This document shows, one piece after another, positions 11,101-20,100 of a stretch of DNA of 64,000 nt. The notes under the pieces are model-generated. The model saw nothing but the letters and a program-made list of their open reading frames with translations, was not told where the DNA came from and did not search any database. The DNA is taken from NCBI GenBank assembly GCA_030407085.1, contig CM059582.1, positions 210,644,001 to 210,708,000 on the forward strand, in the 5' to 3' direction. Made by a program: the position numbers and the translations under genes. The first letter of the stretch is position 1. Each line of letters opens with the position of its first letter. This DNA comes from Trichopria drosophilae. Its lineage: Eukaryota > Arthropoda > Insecta > Hymenoptera > Diapriidae.

Positions 11101-14100
11101 ATCACTTCATTGCTTGGTTTAGACAATTTACGCTTTGTTTGAACTGATCGGTTTTGAAGGATATAATTCTCGAGTTAGACCAGAAACCTCTACCGAGCAA
11201 ACTTATGTTGTAAATTTATTATGAAACTAATTTAATTTAAATGATACTGAAATATTTACCGCATATGCAAAAAGTCATCACGTCCAATGTATTCTTGTAT
11301 CAGGGATGTAGGAGACATTTCTAATCGTGCTAGTCCGTCCAGCCTTACAACATCGTAAAACTTGAGAGTTCTACTTACATCAACAACGTCTGCATTAGTC
11401 GATATATATCGATGTTCTGCAAAGAAAATTATATTCAACTCAAAGGTGTTATAACTATCACAATAGAATAATTTTAATATTCTGATAACATATATATCTA
11501 GCAGGAGCATTGCATAACTTTTTATTTAAAATTTCAATGTTGTCCAAGCCATAAATTGATGCAGAGTTGAATAAATATTATTTTTGTAGATTCAGTAGGC
11601 ATCAATTTAAAACTAGTTTTTAGGACGTAAAATAATTAAAACAATTTGATGATTTATAATTTTTTAACCATTCAGGGCGGGAAAGCCATTCTTTTTTCTG
11701 AACTTCCAACGTTTCTTTTAATGTAATTGGCCTAGAACCAATTTTTCAGATACCATTTTTCAAAGTTTGAAGTTTCCTCTTTCAGCTGTTAAAATAGACC
11801 TATCAAGCAATATAAAAAAGTGACTCTTAAATAAAAAAATAACTTCCAAAATATTGCCACATCTTTACCACTTTTCTTTTTGAAGATCTGACATTTTAAA
11901 ATGGATGACGCTTTACTAGAATATCCTAACCTAACCACGATAGCGTGCCGTGAATCTAGTATGAACATTTCTTCCTGAATAACTCCTTTTTTTAATAATT
12001 GTAGGTTGCCCCCTTGTTTTGTTGCTTATTTACACTTTTATACCTTTTTCGCGATTGTTCGTTGTTTATACCAGTTAACCAGAATTACGCTGAGTGTTTT
12101 TATTGACATTTAGTGATTTTAAACGGTCCGTATGACACAAATAAGTTAGTAAGGTATGGCGCGACCTTTGGCATCATAGAAAATATGTAGGTGTATCTGT
12201 TGGATTTATTTTATTCCTATAATGTCGTTATTATCATCATCACAGTCACCACCATCATTATCCTCTCATCATCATCATAGACATCATCATCACCATCATC
12301 ATAATCACCGTCATCATCTCCAGCATCATTATCGTCATCATCATCACCATCATCATCAGCCGGTATCGCATTCTGGTGTTACCAGTTCTATAATTTGGCT
12401 CCCAAGGACTTTTTTAAAGTGCGTCAAATAATGTTATCAATACCTGAACCAGATGTTTGAGAACAGCGGGTATTAACTACAATCCCAATCATTTTTAAAA
12501 TTTCAGTAGCCATGTTGGATCCGCCATTTTGATTTTTAAAATATTACTTCATATTTGGGATAAGCGACTACAAATACCCGGGACTAACAAAGTTTAAATT
12601 TGGTTTTTCTGTTTTCAGCAATTTTTCAAAGGGGGGCAACCCGCAAGTTAAAATTTCAACAGGTCTATTTCAGTTACTAATGCAAAAATATAAAACTTCT
12701 TTGCTGTAAATCGTAGCTTTTTAAGTTCTCTTTCCAACAGTATGTGTATATTAACGATATGTTGTACGAGTTATAAGAAAAAGCTAAAGGGGCACCCTGC
12801 AAATCTATATATAAATTCTGTATGCAATGTGCATAGAATAAACTCCCCCCTACATAGATTCTATATCCAATATGCATAGATTTCATAAAAATATACTGTG
12901 AATGTGTAAATTTAGGCACAAGATAATACCGATATTATTTACTTACTATTGAATTATTACTATTGACTTCTACCAATCAGAAAACAAGTGAACGTCACGT
13001 TTTCTAAAGAACCAGACTTTTTTCGTATGTCTAACTTTGTGTTTATCATTTTCGGTCATATTAGGTATTAAATGTTTGTATTTAAACTGATATTAAGGAA
13101 GACTTAATGAGACTTTTTTTATTTAAATCTAAGCATGTAACCTACAAGAATTTTTGGCTTCTTTTTAAGAAATTCTGACTCGAGCGGTAAAATATTTTCA
13201 AAACTATCACATAAAACGACTTAGGATTTTGTTAGAGATTTTTATTCATAGCGGTAAATTGCTACACAAAAACGAAAAGAAGTTAAGTCTAGATTTTTCT
13301 GTTGCTTTTCTGTCTTTAAAAGCCTCGACTTCTATAATACATTTTATCTTAGATAGAACTAAACATTAAAGCTGAAATAATATTATGTTACTAGAATTTT
13401 TTTCTTTTACTGAAAAAAAAACCTTAATAAATCTCCGAAGGTAGAATTGTGCGTTGTAGAGTAGCAAAAAGCGATAATTTTTTTTCAAAATATTGTTCGC
13501 CATATTGAATCCGCCATTTTGAATTTCAAAAAATTGTACAATAATCCTGAAACCCGCGAGATCAAATTTTTACGAACTTTACTCAATTTATCCAAAGATT
13601 GTCGGCTATATTGAATTGGTCATTTTGAATTTCGAAAAACTTACACCGGATTCATAATAATCAAATTTCGATACAGAAGAATCAATAATTAAAGGAAGAT
13701 GGTATAACATAATAATAGTGTAATACATTAAATAAGTAAAAGAAATTACAAATATGAACCTTTAGTATGTTAAAAATGGAACAAAAATAAAATCCTAGGT
13801 ATAATTTGAAAAATATGAACGTCATAGATGTCGTTTCCGTCTGAACGGATAGCAGTGTGACTGTAACGCTGCCATAACATTAGGGATTCGGTTATTGAAT
13901 ATATTACTGACAACAATGACATACGTTTATGTTAAAAATAGGATGAATCTAATAGAAAAATCCAGCAGTAACAGCAATGCAATTTGGATCATCATTTTAT
14001 GCATTCATACGTTAATTTGGTAAAAAAGAAAATGCCGTGGAAAAAACAATCGGCAAAATAATAGAAACTTAAAATCGAATAAATTCACTCAACCACACAT

Positions 14101-17100
14101 TATGTTATAAAAATGTCAACAAAATGTCTAATAAATAAGAGTAATAGCAATTCACATGTCGTTTTGTCAGTATTCAAACGTTATAAATATTCGTCAATGA
14201 TTAAAACTCAAACTTCTCACTTCAGAAGAAAGAATGGGATGTACTAAAGTAAATGCACTGATTTTATGTAACGTTAAAATTATTGCTTTTTAAAGATTTT
14301 CAAAATGATACCTTTACAAGCGTCTGGTCTCCCTCTTGCATAATAATCCGTTGTTTCTTCGGAGCCAACATCCTTGATTGAATTCAGAAGATTGTCGCCA
14401 CGATGTAAGTATTTCTCGAATATTTTGCAGGGTTCACTATATTCATAATCATGATATGTCGTAATTTTTTCCACCAATCCATCAACACGACAGTAAGGAG
14501 GGAATTGTTCCAATTTACATTTTCTATAGAAAGTTATTCTGACTGGGTGCGGATAACGCCTTTCAAAGTCTGAAAATTTACAATTTTTATAAATATATTT
14601 TCTGTTCTATACATATAAGGGAAGAGTTATATTATTTGCGCTGTGACAAGAATAATATTAATCACTCAATCCTCCGTTTCAAGGCAATGCAGTTACAATA
14701 GAGTTCCGGTATAATTTCGTTTCGCTATATTTACGTCCCAGTATATTTGCTCGGTTCCATCTCGTTATATTTACCGGTCGCCGCGCTTTTTTTCCCTAAC
14801 CTAGCAGGCTAGGACCTCAGGAAGGGCCTGCTGTGATGTCACGAACATAACACGACACGGTGAGCTTCGATTAGGTTTAACCCAAAGGTGCTCTCCCTTC
14901 CAATATTTCTCTCAATTCTTATTCTATGATTAGAAAGGACTAATTTTAGCTGAAAACCAAAATCATCTATGGAAGGAACAAAAAAAACTCAATTTTTCGT
15001 AATTTTTTATAGGTTATTTGATGTAATTACGCCCAAAACCATCCGACGGCTAAAATGTTTAACTGAAAATGTTTGTAGGCTCACCACAAACAATATTTAT
15101 GGAATTATACTGCAAGAAGTATGAATGAATAATTTTACGCATGTAAAAACAGCAAAAATCTACGTTTTTTAATAATCTTTGCATTTGGAATGATATGTAT
15201 AGTGATTCTTCATAAAAAACAGCAAAAATCTACGTTTTGTGGAGAATCACTATACCCATCATTTCAAATGCAAAGATTATAATATAGATTCGAAAGCTTA
15301 TGAAATTCCTTACAAATCAGCTCCTCAATAATTTCTTTATCTCTTGTTAATGAGAAGATATGTCTATCAAAGCTTCAGAAAATGAGATAAAAAAATGTTT
15401 TCCACGCAATATTTTCGCTGTAACTTTGTAAGCATGCAAAATATCGCTGAATGCTTAGGGATATTTTTTAAAGTACACGAAATTTTGAAAAAATTCGTCC
15501 TAGTTTCATTTGAATCCCTTGTACCAAACCAGAGATATGACGAACTAAACAAGGATGTATCTACTAGCAGCTCGGCATTGGCGCATTAGTATCGCATAGC
15601 ACTGTCAAGCGTACTGGAATGATAACTAATAATTTTTTTCTTTCTGATATTACTGTTTCAATTAATACAAGTAGCAATACATACATAACAATACATAAAT
15701 AACAATACATACATACATTACAAAATATAGAAGTGCGAAAAATGTATATGAATACATTTCATCCGAAAATTACTAGATCCTAAAGAATAAAAAATAGGGA
15801 TTTCTTTAAGATTGTGCATTAAGTAACAATAAATACTCCATTAGGGGAGAAGTGCGACAAACGTATATGAACACATTTCATCCAATTATTACGGGATTCT
15901 AAAGAATTGACAATAGAGATTTCTTTGAGATTGTTTAGTAATATTACTGGATATATCGAAACGAATTGGAAAGCGATTCCAATTTTCGATTCTTTAGAAT
16001 CTAGAAACTTCATTCAGGAACATATGTTATGCAAGACCTCGTAAAAAAAATGAAGTTTGACGACGCCAAAATGCCGAAGGCCAGAAATCATGAAGAAAAT
16101 TGGAAATTTGTTTGTTTGCTATGCCTGGGCAACAGTAAAATCTATGTATTCTATAAAAGGTGCATTATGTTCTCTTGTGAATGAGCAATTTCAATATGAT
16201 CAAAATGACACTCGTTTACCGATCGTTGTATGCTCCGGTTGTAAACGTAACCTTTATCTTCATCGAAATGACCCAACAAAAAAAGTTCAACTGCCGGATT
16301 ACAGCAAATTTGCACCATTCAAGAAAGTCACAAGAACGAGTTCCAGTACTGTGTGCGATTGTGATTTGTGCATAATAGCGCGCAAAAATTCATCATTAAA
16401 GGTTGTTAATTCTGTTTCCGACACAAATGCAAAAGAACCCAGTAAGTAACAAATCATTTCGCTGACGAGGAGTTTAGGCCCACGTACGCACGTAGAATGA
16501 AACACTAACACAAACGCAAAACAAACATGTCAATACCATCGTCAATACGTGTATATTCATAGAAAATATAGTTTTTTATTGAGTTTATGCTGAGGTTTGC
16601 CTTCCATCATACGTACTGGGGCCCGTAGAAGGCCAAGTTTCAAAATTTACCTACATTATTTTTCCCATACAGAATTAAAAACTACTTCAAATACTGAGAT
16701 TCGATGTTCTAATTGCTTTGTCGTGATAGCGAAAGGAATTTCACGTAAATATTCGCTGTCTACCCGCATTGAAAATTTAACAAATACGATTGAACAAGCG
16801 GGACCCAAAGTTGTCGAAGTAATTTCATCATTATTGAAGAGAAAACTGGGAGGCGATGAATCAAGTTTGTCACTCGTTCAACCACACGGAGGTAAACCTC
16901 TTGAAATCATTGTTAAGGCTAACAACATTCAAAGCTTAGAGGTGAAGAAACCACTCTTCTTGTCAGCGGCCGATTTGTTGAAAATCCAGACAAGTGCTCA
17001 TTTAACACAAAGAAAGACATTAGAAATAGCGAACGCGTTGCGTGTTGCTACTAAAAATTCGAAGGTCATTGAACCGAATTTGAAAAAACAATTATCTATA

Positions 17101-20100
17101 AAGAGTCATTGCGTAGATGAATTGTTCGATCTAAAAACATTTATATTCACGAAAAATAAGGGACGGGAAAGTACCACAAATACTGAGACAGTTGCGTATT
17201 GCGTCGATCTTCAAGGTCTCATCCAACACGTCACCGAAAAACGTGGAGTGTCTGATTTTCATCTTAAATTTGGAATAGATGGAGGGGGTAATTTCTTTGT
17301 TTATCGATACAGTCCAATGTTGAAACACAGCGCGCGAATGAACGCCAAAAATTCACTGACGGAATATGCGCCAAAAAATTCAAAGATTCAGGTGTTAATA
17401 AATTACTTATACTGGCATTAGCACAGGGAACCCAAGAAAATTTTGAAAATGTAGTACAAATATGGTCGATTTTAAAAATAAGTCAATTTCAAGGCACAGT
17501 AGCAACTGATTTAAAACTAGCTAATATTTTAGTTGGTATAATGTCGCATAGCAGTTTATATCCTTGCACTTGGTGCTATGTTTCGAAAAATGAAATGAAT
17601 GTTTGTGGAGAGTATAGAACTGTCCGTAATACTGCAGATAATTACGAGAAATGGCGCCAATCGGGACCTAAAAAATCTGACGCAAAGTTGTTTAAAAATT
17701 GCATTCATCCTTCAATGATTACAACAAAAGAGGATGAGTCATTCCTCTTTGTCATTCCGCCCCAGAACTACATTTAATGCTGGGGGTGGTGAATACTTTA
17801 TACACGCATTTGCTTCAGAACTTTGAAAAAGATGCTCTAATGTGGCTAACCAAGTGCTGCGTCGTTCGAAATGTTCGTCGGGGTTGTTCGGGATTTAACG
17901 GAAACGCTTGGAAAACATTGTTAAACAAAATTGATGTACTTCGATCATGTTCGAGTGGCATAGGATGCTTGGAATTTGTAAAAGTATTCGAAGATTTCAA
18001 TTTAGTCGTCAAATCTTGTTTCAGTGCTCGACTCGACCCGACATTTAAAGAAAAAATTGCTACATTTAAACAGAGTTATCTAGAACTCGGAATACCCATT
18101 ACACCGAAAGTTCACGCTATTTTTTTCATGTTGTGGATTTTTGTGAACATGCGCAGAAAGCACTAGGTTTCTTCAGCGAACAAACAATGGAGTCTGTACA
18201 TGCAGATTTCCAACAGACTTGGAAAAAATACAGCGTGTTCAGTACGCATCCAGAGTATCCGTGCCGTCTATTACGTGCGTTATGTCAATATAATGCTTTA
18301 CATTAATTTTGAATGATCGTTGAATTTAGTTAAACATATGAGAATTTTGCGTATACATTTTGTTCGATTTGGTAATATTACCAACCAATCTTAAAGAAAT
18401 CCCTATTTTTTATTCTTTAGGATCTAGTAATTTTCGGATGAAATATATTCATATACATTTGTTGCGCTTCTGTATTCTGTAATGTATGTACGTATTGTTA
18501 TTTATGTATTGTTATGTATGTATTGTTACTTGTATTAATTAAAACAGTAATATCAGAAAGAAAAAAATTATTAGTTATCATTCCAGTATGCTTGACTGTG
18601 CTATGCGATACTAATGCGCCAATGCCGAGCTGCTAGTAGATACATCCATGTTTAGTTCGTCATATCTCTGGTTTGGTACAAGGGATTCAAATGAAACTAA
18701 GACAAATTTTTTCAAAATTTCGTGTACTTTAAAAAATATCTGTAAGCATTAAGCGATATTTTGCATGCTTACAAAGTTACAGCGAAAATATTGCGTGGAA
18801 AACATTTTTTTATCTCATTTTCTGAAGCTTTGATAGACATATCTTCTCATTAACAAGAGATAAAGAAATTATTGAAGAGCTGATTTGTAAGGAATTTCAT
18901 AAGCTTTCGAATCTATATTATAATCTTTGAATTTGGAATGATAGGTATAGTGATTCTCCATAAAAAACAGCAAAAAACGTAGATTTTTGCTGTTTTTACA
19001 TGCGTAAAATTATTCATTCATACTTCTTGCAGTATAATTCCATAAATATTGTTTGTGGTGAGCCTACAAACATTTTCAGTTAAACATTTTAGCCGTCGGA
19101 TGGTTTTGGGCGTAATTACATCAAATAACCTATAAAAAATTACGAAAAATTGAGTTTTTTTTTGTTCCTTCCATAGATGATTTTCGTTTTCAGCTAAAAT
19201 TAGTCCTTTCTAATCATAGAATAAGAATTGAGAGAAATATTGGAAGGGAGAGCACCTTTGGGTTAAACCGGTTAAACCTAATCGAAGCTCACCGTGACGA
19301 CTGAAGGGAGTGGGAGAAGCGAGGCTCCCTTCTTTTTCGTAAATATAACGAGACGGGAGGGGAAGTCGAGGAATCGAGTAGGTAAACATACCGGGACTTT
19401 ACTGTAATGTCTTTTTGGGGGTTTTCTTTTTTTGTGGTTTTGAATGTATAATATACCAAAATAAATATCCTTGGAATTGTAAAAATAAGTTTTTGTTTAG
19501 TACTTTGACAGCAAGAATGGTCAGTGGAAAACGTCACCTTGATGAAAAAAAAACACCTTTGCGGAATTTCGTTTCAACAAGGTGCCATCTCGGGATTTCG
19601 TTCCAAATGCGATCTTATTCGCGAGCCGTACTTTTCCCTTCCATTTTAAGTTACTTTTCAATTAAATTTTTAATGATGTATTTAGAGCAAGAAATGGAAA
19701 ACTCGAAATTTCGGTCAAAAAGAGGAATTTAGATCGAAATTTTGAGATGACTATTTCTTGCATCAAGGCGACGAAATGTTTAGGTTGCTCTGAAGCACGT
19801 TAGTACCAAGAGCAAAAAATAAGTAGATACGATTTCAGAACATAGAATATCTTCTATTCTAGGATGCCATTTACTGCAACCTTTTATAGTTAATGCCATT
19901 TTTCTCTATCTTTTTAATTTATCGATAAAACAAACTATTAAAATCGATTTACGATTTTGAAACTTTTTATGTGTAAATCGGTGATATGGAAAACATACCT
20001 AAAGAGTGAATAGTGATTTTGCTCACGTACGACGCAGGCATATCCAAATGCTTGTACAATTGAATAATTGCGTTCTCGTCAAGTCCTTCTTCGTCGGAGT

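Larger units (their letters stand above)
14694..19406. mobile_element. TA-type MITE (family A) split by a Chapaev-like insertion
   Basis: The left part (14694-14855) starts TACAATAGAGTTCCGGTATA. The right part (19297-19406) ends CATACCGGGACTTTACTGTA. Together they match the intact copies at 32411-32672 and 52125-52380, including GGGCCTGCTGTGATGTCACG and AACATAACRCGA. The 14856-19296 element interrupts it and duplicates ACGA. Without the insert the MITE is about 268 bp. Confidence 0.85.

Noticed and set aside
12222..12431. ORF giving a histidine-rich protein
   Set aside because: It is the in-frame reading of a CAT microsatellite inside a DRC7 intron, with no coding support.
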